A stretch of DNA of 15,864 nucleotides, taken from assembly GCA_035995725.1 (NCBI GenBank), contig DASYKE010000139.1, positions 1 to 15,864 of the forward strand, read 5' to 3'. Positions 6,854 to 14,683 of the stretch are shown here, in pieces. This DNA is from JAQGLW01 sp035995725. GTDB taxonomy: Bacteria; Pseudomonadota; Gammaproteobacteria; Burkholderiales; Burkholderiaceae_D. The position numbers and the translations under genes are program-made. The number at the start of each line of letters is the position of its first letter. Within the stretch, counting starts at the first letter, position 1. The notes under the pieces were generated by a model. It worked only from the letters and a program-made list of their open reading frames with translations. It ran no database searches and was not told the DNA's origin.

Positions 6854-7471
6854 CTATTCCACCATGTCGAATGCCTGCATTTCGACTTCGAAAAAACTGC
6901 GTGCAACCTGCGCTACCGGAACATAAAATTTGGCATGCGGATGAGCCGCAAGGGCAATACACAAATCGTTGACCCAGGCCTGTATGTGATCCGCGAAGAA
7001 TTTTTTTTGCATTGCGAGACTGCCCTGCGTCACGTCGTCCGACGCAATCAGATAACGCATCACCTCGCACAGCGCTGCAATATGATCTTCGCTCTCGACC
7101 ACGGAGTCTGCACGCTGCAATCCGAGTTTTGCCAGATCGGTACGCAGAGCAGCCAATGGCTTTTCCATCAAAAAGCCGGACAGGTAATATGATCCATACA
7201 GCATCACCTCCGGCTTGCCGACACCAATGAAAAGTTGTTCGTATTCGTCCCGAACAGTTTCCGCCTGCGCCTGCCTGGCGGCGGCTACCAGTTCTGCCCA
7301 GGCGAGTTCGAGAACACCTTCACCCTGCGTTTGCGCCGACCCGATCGTGTCCAGCAAAGCTTGCGATGGCGGTGCGCAGAACAAGGTCGCCAGCAATCCG
7401 TACAAATCGGCACGTGCAGTTTCTTCACCCTGATCGGGAGTCTCGAACTTCAACGGTTGAGTGATGGTCAT
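6854..7471 (-). CDS. TorD/DmsD-family redox-enzyme maturation chaperone
   Basis: A 205-residue soluble, mostly helical protein. Members of this family bind the Tat signal or the apo-form of molybdopterin enzymes, help cofactor insertion and hold back export until folding is done. Diagnostic blocks seen are EYEQLFIG at 76-83, GSYYLSGF at 93-100 and the signature ESEDHIAALCEVM at 126-138. Its length is normal for the family. AGGA lies five bases before the ATG. The likely client is the FdhA encoded two genes downstream, given the position in the same cluster. It follows the big ferredoxin gene by 55 bases, so it probably belongs to the upstream transcript. The name FdhE would be wrong: that is a different family. 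Confidence 0.9.
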   Translation of the reverse strand: MTITQPLKFETPDQGEETARADLYGLLATLFCAPPSQALLDTIGSAQTQGEGVLELAWAELVAAARQAQAETVRDEYEQLFIGVGKPEVMLYGSYYLSGFLMEKPLAALRTDLAKLGLQRADSVVESEDHIAALCEVMRYLIASDDVTQGSLAMQKKFFADHIQAWVNDLCIALAAHPHAKFYVPVAQVARSFFEVEMQAFDMVE

Positions 7472-7526
7472 GAAAGTCCTGGAGCCTTTATTGATTACTG
7501 AATGAAGCAGCCGACGCTGTGCGGAA

Positions 7527-9629
7527 TTAGCGCGGCCGCTTTAAATCCGTGATCGAAGTCTCATGTTTATTTTCCATCATGTCGACCACCCGGCAATCGG
7601 CACACATTTTAATGCGGTCAATATTGCCCGCAAATGCGCTGTGCAGCGATAGCTTCGCAAGCATATTGTCGATCATTTGCAATGTGCCAAACGGCTTGTT
7701 GCAGCGAATGCAATGGTAGGGTTGGGCTTCATTCAGCACCCGCGGTTGTTTGACCGCATCGGTCAACAACAATCGGGGTGTCAGGGTAATCGCGTTTTCC
7801 GGGCAGGTCTTTTCGCACAATCCGCATTGCACGCAATTTTTTTCGACAAAACGAAGTTGCGGCAAATTCGAATTGTCCATCAACGCCGATTCCGGACATG
7901 CGCCGACACAGGACATGCACAGCGTGCAGGATTGCTTGTTGACGTTGACGGATCCGTACAAGGCCCCGGCGGGCAACGCGATCTGTTCGCTCCTGGCCGG
8001 CGCAAATTTGAGCAAATGTTCGATCGCAAAATCAAGCGTGCTGCGCTTGTCGACCGCGATGTGAAAGAGCGCCCGCTGCTGCGCCACCTGGGCCGGCTGC
8101 AATGCGTGCAACGCCGCATCGAGCTGTTCCGGCGTGTCGGCATGAATCAACGAGAGATGGGTTCCCTGATAACCCAGCCCTGTCAAAATGGTCTGCGCGA
8201 CTTCGATCTGCTGCGTCAGTGCCGTGACATATTGCGGTGCGTCCTGGCTAGTGACCAGAATCGCAACATTGGCTGCGCCGTACGCAATTGCCGCCAGCCA
8301 GACATCGATGCCGGTGGATGCACTATGGTGCAAATCAACCGGCATCACGCGGGCCGGAACACCTTTCAGCTTGCCCCTCGCCCTAGCCAGCCGCCCCAGC
8401 CGGCTAATCAGCGCAGCGCCCTGCTCCTCGCTATGCATCAATAGTGCCGGTTGCGTTCCACCTGCATTGACATACGTCGATAACATTGTCTTGAGCCGCA
8501 AACCGATGTCGGTGGCGCGCGGATACGCATAGCCGAGCGCGCCGGACGGACAGACCGTGGTGCAAGCGCCGCATCCGACGCACAGGTTCGGATTGACCTT
8601 GATCTGATTGCCGTTGTGGCCGATCGCCTCGGCCGAGCAAACCTCTATGCAGGCAGTGCAGCCGATCTTACCGTTGCGGCCATGCGCGCATAATTTTTCC
8701 TTGTAGATGAAAAATTTTGGCTTCTCGAACTGGCCAACCATTTGCGTTAATTTCAATGCATCGTCCACCTGCTGAATCGCATCTGCTCCAGGAGCAAAAT
8801 AGCCTTGCGGCGGCTGGTGCAACGCGATCAGCGGCCGATCCGACAAATCGAAAATCAGATCGAATTCACTGCTGCGTTCGGTCGCTTCTCGCATGAAATC
8901 GATCGCCCCGATCGATCCGCAAGCCTTGATGCAATCACGGTGCGATTTGCATTTGGACATATCGATTTGATAGGTCAGATCGATTGCGTTTTCAGGACAG
9001 ACGTCGACGCAGGCATTGCAGCGGGTGCACGTTTCCAGATCAATCGGATTGGCCTGCTGCCATGTAACCTTGAACGCGCCAAGCCAGCCCGCGATCTCGA
9101 CCCGATCGCCGGAGAAAGTCGGGAACAGGCGATCCTGCAGCATTTCACCGGAGCCGCCGGCGGTCAGCAACACGCTCACGTCGAGTTGCGCACCGATGCG
9201 TTTTGCCCACGGCAGCGCACGATCGGCAGGACCTACGATCAATACATGCCCGGCGGAGTCGTAATCCACGGTCGGCACCGGTTCCGGATCGGGCAATGCC
9301 GCAGCGGCCAGCAATGCGGCCATCTTCGGCAAGGAACCCTTCGCCTGTGCCCCCCAGCCGCCGGTCTCGCGAATATTGACAAACCGAATCGGCGCGACCG
9401 ATTGCTTTTGTTGCGCCAGTTCTGAAAACAATCCGCGTTCTTGCGTACAGGCTACGACCACATCGTCGACGCCCTGCAACGCGTTGACATAGGAACCGAC
9501 TTCACGACGGCACAATTCGGTGGCGACCGGGAGGGGCCCGCTGCCCAAAGCCGTTCCAAGTTTGGCGCCCGCCGCGGCATCCAGCGGCATCGTACGATTG
9601 CAATTACATACTTTGAATTGAGTGGTCAT
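7527..9629 (-). CDS. Large multi-cluster 4Fe-4S ferredoxin linked to formate dehydrogenase
   Basis: A 700-residue cytoplasmic Fe-S protein with no signal peptide or membrane span. Cys8, Cys10, Cys40 and Cys61 form an N-terminal group (CxC, then ACTQERGLFSE) that recalls the N-terminal domain of heterodisulfide reductase HdrA. CX2CX2CX3CP groups lie at 201-211, 350-360, 568-578 and 599-609. Irregular groups are 227/233/237 (only three Cys) and 314/324/327/331 (CX9CX2CX3C). Two CX2C pairs at 640/643 and 676/679 near the C-terminus could bind zinc or another cluster. Stretches at 125-190 and 385-560 look like alpha/beta domains without cysteines. Its ATG overlaps the DUF3306 stop by one base (TAATG). 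It probably moves electrons to or from formate dehydrogenase or serves in its maturation; the true partner is unknown. Confidence 0.88.
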   Translation of the reverse strand: MTTQFKVCNCNRTMPLDAAAGAKLGTALGSGPLPVATELCRREVGSYVNALQGVDDVVVACTQERGLFSELAQQKQSVAPIRFVNIRETGGWGAQAKGSLPKMAALLAAAALPDPEPVPTVDYDSAGHVLIVGPADRALPWAKRIGAQLDVSVLLTAGGSGEMLQDRLFPTFSGDRVEIAGWLGAFKVTWQQANPIDLETCTRCNACVDVCPENAIDLTYQIDMSKCKSHRDCIKACGSIGAIDFMREATERSSEFDLIFDLSDRPLIALHQPPQGYFAPGADAIQQVDDALKLTQMVGQFEKPKFFIYKEKLCAHGRNGKIGCTACIEVCSAEAIGHNGNQIKVNPNLCVGCGACTTVCPSGALGYAYPRATDIGLRLKTMLSTYVNAGGTQPALLMHSEEQGAALISRLGRLARARGKLKGVPARVMPVDLHHSASTGIDVWLAAIAYGAANVAILVTSQDAPQYVTALTQQIEVAQTILTGLGYQGTHLSLIHADTPEQLDAALHALQPAQVAQQRALFHIAVDKRSTLDFAIEHLLKFAPARSEQIALPAGALYGSVNVNKQSCTLCMSCVGACPESALMDNSNLPQLRFVEKNCVQCGLCEKTCPENAITLTPRLLLTDAVKQPRVLNEAQPYHCIRCNKPFGTLQMIDNMLAKLSLHSAFAGNIDRIKMCADCRVVDMMENKHETSITDLKRPR

Positions 9630-10264
9630 TAGCTGGCCTGCGACGAATCTTCTTGATCGCTTTTGACGCCGGCTTCAGCACCGGCATCTTGTTCTACGGG
9701 AGGAATTTCTTTTGAAGCGGTCTGAGAGAGTGTGTGTTTCGGCAGCTGCGCCTGATCCGCTATTTCCGCTATTTGCTCACCGCTTTCCGGAGCTGTTTTT
9801 TCCTGCTCCATCCGATTCTCCGACGGTTCTTCTGCCAGGTTATCAAGCAGGCCCATCAGCGGCGCCTCAAATTGAGCAAGCGGATTCAGCAGCGCTTTCG
9901 CGTGATTGAGCGCAGCAAGTATCTCGGGGGTAATCGGTTCGAATTTATTGTAGTCGTCAATATAGATATCCAGCCCGTCCATGATGTTGAAATGCGGATT
10001 GGTGAATAGCTTTTTCATTGCCGAGCGCTTTACCGCTTCATCCACCCCGCTCGCCATGAAAACGGAATAATCCGAATCGTGGCCCAGGTTGGCCACGTCC
10101 TCGAGCGACGGCAGCGGCCTGGCTTTCGAATCGTCAATCTGACTCGCATCGGCAACCGTCCGAGTTACGGGAGTCGAGGCATCAGCGTCCGATGCCGGCG
10201 CGGGATCGCGCGGGGCATCGGATTTGCGCCTGGCCCAGCGCGCAAAAAATTCATCAGCGGCCAT
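9629..10264 (-). CDS. DUF3306-family protein
   Basis: A 211-residue soluble protein. It opens with FFARWARRK (residues 6-14), the hallmark of DUF3306, has a core at about 50-125 (LPSLEDVANLGHDSDYSVFMASGV, shown in part as SLEDVANLGHDSDY, then LFTNPHFNIMDGLDIYIDDY), and ends in a long acidic, Gln/Glu/Ser-rich disordered tail after 140. The ATG at 10262-10264 is chosen because GGAAGGAGAG stands just before it; an upstream in-frame start would add 15 residues lying over DUF3305. The gene overlaps the DUF3305 gene by 11 bases and touches the ferredoxin gene, so the three are translationally coupled. The biochemical role is unknown; constant company with DUF3305 and formate dehydrogenase suggests assembly or electron transfer. 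Confidence 0.85.
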   Translation of the reverse strand: MAADEFFARWARRKSDAPRDPAPASDADASTPVTRTVADASQIDDSKARPLPSLEDVANLGHDSDYSVFMASGVDEAVKRSAMKKLFTNPHFNIMDGLDIYIDDYNKFEPITPEILAALNHAKALLNPLAQFEAPLMGLLDNLAEEPSENRMEQEKTAPESGEQIAEIADQAQLPKHTLSQTASKEIPPVEQDAGAEAGVKSDQEDSSQAS

Positions 10265-10772
10265 GGAACTCTCCTTCCGCCCGCGCCATCTTGTCGACCC
10301 CTGCCCCACCCTCGAAAGACGGCTTCCTGCGCTTTTGCTTCGGCTCGGGCCGGTAATGCTGCTGCGTGAATGCCGCTAGATGCTCGATGATATCGGCCGA
10401 AACGGGCAATGTGTCGACTTTTTCGCCGCCATCCATCAGCCGGGCCGCCTCGTTATAGGACAGGGTTACCGACTTCGGCATTGCGATCTCGACTCCGTCC
10501 ACCTCTTCGCTGCGCCACATGACGAACCAGCACGGCGTCGGTGATGTGACGTTCAGAAAATACCCTTCCGCTTCATCGCTGAACAGCTTGATGTCGAAGC
10601 CGGTGATCAGCCAGCGCATGTCGGATGCATCGCTGCGGAGACAGCGCGGCCCGCCGTCCGCCAGGACCGTGTTGTCGACGATTTCCATCGGCTTCCACTG
10701 ATAAGGCTGCCAACGGTTGTTAAGCGGCGTACGCTGCATCACAACGCCGATCCTGATTGCTTCTGTTTCCAT
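10254..10772 (-). CDS. DUF3305-family protein
   Basis: A 172-residue soluble protein from the ATG at 10770-10772. The start region IRIGVVMQRTPLNNRWQPYQ followed by WKPMEIV is typical of DUF3305. The middle contains several Trp (residues 21, 26, 54, 82, 86), Cys44 and Cys81 and a beta-strand-like pattern. The C-terminal part is basic (KQKRRK at 145-150). Alternative in-frame starts exist upstream, including a TTG 57 bases earlier; none has a good Shine-Dalgarno, and I prefer the ATG because it places the family motif near the N-terminus. Function is unknown. It sits 109 bases after mrp and overlaps DUF3306 by 11 bases. Confidence 0.82.
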   Translation of the reverse strand: METEAIRIGVVMQRTPLNNRWQPYQWKPMEIVDNTVLADGGPRCLRSDASDMRWLITGFDIKLFSDEAEGYFLNVTSPTPCWFVMWRSEEVDGVEIAMPKSVTLSYNEAARLMDGGEKVDTLPVSADIIEHLAAFTQQHYRPEPKQKRRKPSFEGGAGVDKMARAEGEFHGR

Positions 10773-10881
10773 AATTTTCACATCCAGCACGTTGCGCTTG
10801 TCACTATAGCAATGATGGCTGCGCGTCAAACTGACAGGCTGACTGCCTTGCAGGATTTTTCATCCCGCAAAGATGCAGGCA

Positions 10882-11970
10882 TCAATCGTTCTTGATGACG
10901 ATGCTCGGAAACTTGCTCGACATATCCTTGGCCTTCTCGGCCACCTTGACGGCGATCTTGCGCGCGATGTCCTTGTAAATCTTTGCCACCGCCCCATCCG
11001 GATCGGCGACCACGGTCGGTTTGCCGGAGTCGGTTTGCTCGCGAATCGACATCGTCAGCGGCAATGCACCCAGAAAATCCACGCCATACTCGCCACACAT
11101 TTTTTCACCGCCGCCTTCGCCGAAGATGGGCTCTGCATGGCCGCAGCTGGAACAGATGTGAACGCTCATGTTTTCGACGACGCCGAGGATCGGAATCCCG
11201 ACTTTTTCGAACATCTTCAAGCCCTTGCGCGCATCCAGCAACGCGATATCCTGCGGCGTGGTGACGATGACGGCGCCGGTGACCGGAACTTTTTGCGATA
11301 GCGTCAGTTGGATGTCACCGGTTCCCGGCGGCATGTCAACGATCAGATAATCGAGATCGCGCCAGTTGGTCTGATCCAGCAACTGCTGCAATGCCTGGGT
11401 CACGATCGGGCCGCGCCATACCATCGGTTCATCCGGATCGATCATGAAACCGATGCTCGAGACTTGCAGACCGTAATTTTCCATCGGTTCCATTGTCTTG
11501 CCGTCGACTGTCTCGGGGCGACCCGAGATGCCCATCATCATCGGCTGCGACGGGCCATAAATGTCGGCATCCAGAATGCCGACCTGCGCGCCTTCGGCGG
11601 CCAGCGCCAGCGCCAGATTGACTGCGGTGGTCGATTTTCCCACGCCGCCCTTGCCCGAGGCCACGGCAATAATGTTTTTCACGTTCGACAACAGCTTGAC
11701 GCCGCGCTGCGCCGAATGAGCCACGATTTTTGAATACACGTTGACGCTGACATTTCCAACACCGGCCACACTGCGTACCCTGGCAATGGCTGCCTTGCGA
11801 ATGGAATCAATCTGGCTCTTTGCCGGATAACCGAGTTCGACGTCGAACATCACGTCGGCGCCGTCCAGTTTAATATTCTTGACGGATTTACTGGTATTTA
11901 AATCCTTGCCTGTGTTCGGATCAATGACTTGAGACAACGCCGCTTTCACGGTTTCAATCGTAATACTCAT
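10882..11970 (-). CDS. apbC: Mrp/ApbC iron-sulfur cluster carrier ATPase
   Basis: A 362-residue P-loop ATPase that carries and delivers [4Fe-4S] clusters to apoproteins. Residues 1-80 form the MIP18/DUF59-type domain. The deviant Walker A is SGKGGVGKST at 105-114, followed by ILDADIYGPSQP at 132-143 and VDMPPGTGD at 211-219. Cys273 and Cys276 (HICSSCGH) are the cluster-binding CxxC at the dimer interface. AGGAGA a few bases before the ATG at 11968-11970 supports this start over an ATG 21 bases upstream. Being first in the leftward block, it may help supply clusters to the many-cluster ferredoxin, FdhA and FdhB, although Mrp proteins usually serve the whole cell. The older name mrp is equally used. 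Confidence 0.95.
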   Translation of the reverse strand: MSITIETVKAALSQVIDPNTGKDLNTSKSVKNIKLDGADVMFDVELGYPAKSQIDSIRKAAIARVRSVAGVGNVSVNVYSKIVAHSAQRGVKLLSNVKNIIAVASGKGGVGKSTTAVNLALALAAEGAQVGILDADIYGPSQPMMMGISGRPETVDGKTMEPMENYGLQVSSIGFMIDPDEPMVWRGPIVTQALQQLLDQTNWRDLDYLIVDMPPGTGDIQLTLSQKVPVTGAVIVTTPQDIALLDARKGLKMFEKVGIPILGVVENMSVHICSSCGHAEPIFGEGGGEKMCGEYGVDFLGALPLTMSIREQTDSGKPTVVADPDGAVAKIYKDIARKIAVKVAEKAKDMSSKFPSIVIKND

Positions 11971-12250
11971 TACTTCTCCTGAATGGTCCATTAGTAAGTC
12001 TAAACCAAATCAAGACACTTTCGCTTACAAATTTATGACAAACCGGCTGCTGCCTGGGCCTGCAGGACTGCGGACTGGTCAAATCGGCCGACTGGGCGCT
12101 GGCAGCGGCCAAGCGGTGCAATAGTTTCAGGCGAGTATGCCGAAAGCGTCAACAGGCTGTCCGAACGACATATACAATACACAGGACATCAGTCCCGACT
12201 GGTGAATCGGGGTTTTAACTTGCATCCAACTTTGGGCTTTCTTGCAAAAA
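11971..12250. promoter_or_regulatory. Divergent intergenic region between apbC and mobA
   Basis: A 280-base spacer that must hold promoters for both the leftward cluster and rightward mobA. A GC-rich part at 12045-12110 can fold: GGCTGCTGCC (12045-12054) pairs with GGCAGCGGCC (12101-12110) with one wobble, enclosing 46 bases. Closer to mobA, TACAAT in CATATACAATAC (around 12174) is a possible -10 box without a convincing -35. I could not identify a molybdenum-cofactor riboswitch or a known operator. Confidence 0.45.
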
Positions 12251-12844
12251 ATGGAAATCGATCAAATTACCGGCGTCATTCTGGCTGGCGGCCGCGGCTC
12301 CCGGATGGGCGGGGTGGACAAGGGATTGCAGCCATTTCGCGGCGCACCGATGGCGCTGCATGTGATGATGCGGTTGCAGCCTCAGGTAAGTGCATTGATG
12401 ATCAATGCCAACCAAAACCTCGCCCCGTATGAAGCTTTTGGGATACCCGTATGGCCCGACGAATTGCAGGGCTTTGCAGGACCGCTGGCGGGATTGCAGA
12501 CTGCGTTAAATCATTGCGAGACGGAATATCTGGTGACCGCACCATGCGATTCGCCCTTTTTGCCGAGCGATCTGGTGGCGCGCTTGGGCAAGGCATTGGT
12601 AACGCAGAATGCCGACCTGGCTGTTGCGGTAACAGGCGAAGGCGACGCCCGACAAGCTCATCCGGTGTTTTGCCTGATGAAAAGCTCATTATTGCCGCAT
12701 TTGACACTATTCCTGCAGGATGGCGGACGCAAGATCGATGCATGGTATGCGTCATTGGCGATGGCTGAAACGCATTTTGCGAATGAAGACGCGTTTCAAA
12801 ATATCAATACGCTCGAAGAGCTGCGGAAGCTAGAGGAAAGCTGA
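12251..12844 (+). CDS. mobA: Molybdenum cofactor guanylyltransferase MobA
   Basis: A 197-residue enzyme that joins GMP from GTP to molybdopterin, giving the guanine dinucleotide cofactor used by formate dehydrogenases of this class. The nucleotide-binding loop LAGGRGSRMGGVDKGL is at 11-26 (Lys24), WPDELQGFAGPLAGL follows at 68-82, and APCDSPFLP at 97-105 contains Asp100, matching the Mg-binding Asp of E. coli MobA. The length is normal. The ATG at 12251 is preferred over a TTG nine bases upstream; neither has a clear Shine-Dalgarno, so the start is moderately sure. It is transcribed away from the cluster but feeds it. It stands alone, without mobB or moeA next to it in this window. Confidence 0.93.
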   Translation: MEIDQITGVILAGGRGSRMGGVDKGLQPFRGAPMALHVMMRLQPQVSALMINANQNLAPYEAFGIPVWPDELQGFAGPLAGLQTALNHCETEYLVTAPCDSPFLPSDLVARLGKALVTQNADLAVAVTGEGDARQAHPVFCLMKSSLLPHLTLFLQDGGRKIDAWYASLAMAETHFANEDAFQNINTLEELRKLEES

Positions 12845-13341
12845 GTTAAACGGGATTGGTCGGCGTGCTATTGCCCTAAGCGACGAAGATACTGTACGCC
12901 ATCATGTCGGCAAAGAAAAGTCGGTAAAAGTTACTGCGAAGTAATAAAACTGTCGAAAATAAAAGGCTCTATGCCAGGAGTCGTTTCACAATCATATGAT
13001 TAGTGGAACAAATCCTGGTTTTGCGTCACAAAGTCAGGCCCAAAGCGAAATACAGCGATTTGATACGCCCTGATTGCGCTCGGAAAATGAAATAATAGTT
13101 ACGTAAACGGACAAGGGGAGATCGACGCTTCGTTTGCATGGGCACCATCCAGAAAAATGTACAGCCTTATTTAATTAGCCAAAAACTCATGCCGATATAA
13201 GCAGCGTGAGAAAAAGTCCCACCCGGATTGCATCGAGCAGGTCATTCCTCTTCTCAAGAAAAGAAGATTCTGTTTATATTAAATAGGTAACATGACATGA
13301 CTTTGCGTTAGCGCAATAAACGATGCCTTACAAGAATGTTT

Positions 13342-13373
13342 TTGACAGGATATTAAAATAGTTTCTTTATAGA
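13342..13373 (+). promoter_or_regulatory. Possible promoter for the hemerythrin gene
   Basis: A perfect -35 hexamer TTGACA lies at 13342-13347. Possible -10 boxes are TTTATA at 13366-13371 (18-base spacing, poor match) or TATAGA at 13368-13373 (better match, 20-base spacing). The region is AT-rich and lies about 170 bases before the gene, which would leave a long leader containing three palindromes. Confidence 0.3.
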
Positions 13374-13484
13374 AATTTATTGAATGCAACATAGTTGATG
13401 CATTATGAAAACGACGCGCAGATTCGCATCGAATCGTCTTCTTCCTGAGCAATCGCAAAGTGCGGCGCCACTGCTTCGCATAAG

Positions 13485-13498
13485 GTCATTTTAATGAC
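13485..13498. repeat. Operator-like palindrome upstream of the hemerythrin gene
   Basis: GTCATT-TT-AATGAC is a perfect inverted repeat with a two-base centre, ending 42 bases before the ATG of the hemerythrin gene. Size and position suit a dimeric repressor site. The regulator is not identified. Confidence 0.4.
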
Positions 13499-13540
13499 AG
13501 GCAATTATCGTTATGTGTTTGGATGTGAGGAGATTTCAGA

Positions 13541-14035
13541 ATGAATAAAGAACAAGGTCTGACTACAGAACCGGCAATCGGTCATGACGCAATTGGCCTT
13601 CTTACCGCAGATCATCGCAAGGTCCAAGCTCTGTTTGACGAATATGAGAGAAGCAGCGGCAGCCCCGAAGAGAAATTTGAAATTGCGAAAACAGTATGCG
13701 GAGAAGTCCTTATCCACATGGCTATTGAAGAGGCAATTTTTTATCCGGCAGTTCGACAGTACGTCAGGGATGATGATTTGGTGAATCAGGCCGAAGTCGA
13801 GCATGAAGGCGCTAAAGAAATAATTCGTCAGCTCGGGGATATTAAACCGGACGATCCGATTTTCCATGCCAAGATGACAGTGCTCGCAGAACAGGTCAAC
13901 CACCATGTGCAGGAAGAAGAACAGAGCATGTTTCCTAAAGTTCTTTTGTCCGGGGCGGATATCGTCACTCTCGGAAAAGAATTGCTGACTGCTAAAAATG
14001 AAATGAGAACCAACTTGGGCTTGCCGGTGGATTAG
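13541..14035 (+). CDS. Hemerythrin HHE-domain protein
   Basis: A 164-residue soluble four-helix protein expected to hold a non-heme di-iron centre. Candidate ligands are His25 (DHRK), His59 with Glu63 (IHMAIEE), His88 (EHEG), and His122 with Glu126 (HHVQEEEQSMFP), the two HHE repeats of the family. Such proteins sense, store or detoxify O2, nitric oxide or peroxide, or handle iron; this sequence does not tell which. It is not the RIC/YtfE type, which has an extra N-terminal domain with cysteines. AGGAGA seven bases before the ATG supports the start. It stands alone between two long non-coding stretches, so it is probably a single-gene unit with its own control. Confidence 0.92.
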   Translation: MNKEQGLTTEPAIGHDAIGLLTADHRKVQALFDEYERSSGSPEEKFEIAKTVCGEVLIHMAIEEAIFYPAVRQYVRDDDLVNQAEVEHEGAKEIIRQLGDIKPDDPIFHAKMTVLAEQVNHHVQEEEQSMFPKVLLSGADIVTLGKELLTAKNEMRTNLGLPVD

Positions 14036-14041
14036 CATGTC

Positions 14042-14114
14042 GCCAAGCTCGCAGCGATACGTTAAACTCCGATGCGCGGTAGCGCATATGCTGTGATCAC
14101 GCCGCCAGCTTGGC
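14042..14114. repeat. Nested inverted repeats beyond the hemerythrin stop
   Basis: GCCAAGCT (14042-14049) pairs with AGCTTGGC (14107-14114). Inside, ATGCGC-GGTA-GCGCAT (14072-14087) forms a perfect six-pair hairpin with a four-base loop. The element starts seven bases after the stop codon of the hemerythrin gene. It lacks a T-run, so it is a transcript-end structure or weak terminator at best. Confidence 0.4.
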
Positions 14115-14581
14115 CACATCCCAAGATCCGACGTCCGCTAAAATGCTCCATTCTCTGCAGTCCCATGCCAAAATTAACATGAAGACTCACTCAACGGGTG
14201 GCTATACAATTTTTAGCAGGTCATCAACATATCTGTTGGTCTGCGAAATTGGCCTTGCCTGGATGTGAAGTTTTAGCAGTACTTCGCGGAAATTTGCAAT
14301 CGACTAATGAAGGTTTGGTAATGGGTGAGGCCTGAACCTGGCGGGACAGCCTTGAATGACAGGGCAGGATACAACGCACCCACTCTTCACAGCTATCAAC
14401 AATATCCCTTCATTGCTTGCGCAGGAGGGCAAAAATTGCCGAATACGCTGCGATGTTCGCCATAGTGGCGATACGATGGGAAATCATACCCGGCGCATGC
14501 GGATAATATTCCGCTTAAGGCAATCAATACCACAATGATTTTCTGCATATTTTCAATAGTTGAATTCTGGGAATCGTACTC

Positions 14582-14599
14582 GTCAGACTAGTCAGACTA
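14582..14599. repeat. Tandem 9-base duplication
   Basis: GTCAGACTA is present twice head to tail (14582-14590 and 14591-14599). It could be a replication slip or a target duplication left by a lost element, but no element lies between the copies. Confidence 0.5.
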
Positions 14600-14656
14600 T
14601 ACAGATTGCATGACAAAGTCTGTCGGTTACCGCACATATAGGCCTCGGCAGGACAT

Positions 14657-14683
14657 AAAAAAAGCACCACTTTGTCAGGGTGC
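14657..14683 (-). terminator. Rho-independent terminator, leftward
   Basis: On the minus strand a hairpin with stem GCACC/GGTGC (14664-14668 and 14679-14683) and a ten-base loop is followed directly by seven T (14657-14663). It would end leftward transcripts, most likely from the secreted-protein gene whose stop is about 300 bases upstream. The stem is short, so efficiency may be modest. Confidence 0.6.

Larger units (their letters stand above)
12845..13540. other. 696-base non-coding stretch between mobA and the hemerythrin gene
   Basis: I see no convincing gene here. The sequence is clearly more A+T-rich than the genes on its left. It contains several short inverted repeats: TCTTCT/AGAAGA around 13252-13270, TTGCG-TTAG-CGCAA at 13303-13316, AATGCA/TGCATT at 13383-13404, and GATTCG-CAT-CGAATC at 13421-13435, besides the promoter-like and operator-like sites listed separately. 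A 20-codon frame at 13138-13200 lacks a fitting ribosome site. Long leader RNA or a small RNA is possible but not shown. Confidence 0.5.

Noticed and set aside
7677..9425. Plus-strand frames of 255 and 206 codons opposite the big ferredoxin gene
   Set aside because: The minus strand contains intact ferredoxin Cys motifs throughout; the plus-strand products are the usual Arg/Gln/His-rich shadows.
11971..12250. Molybdenum-cofactor riboswitch before mobA or apbC
   Set aside because: The GC-rich spacer can fold, but I could not match the conserved parts of the known Moco RNA motif.
13138..13200. 20-codon frame starting MGTIQKNVQ
   Set aside because: No ribosome site at the right distance and no sign of conservation; too short to support.
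13252..13270. TCTTCT/AGAAGA inverted repeat as terminator of mobA
   Set aside because: The stem is AT-rich and weak, it lies 400 bases past the mobA stop, and no T-run follows directly.
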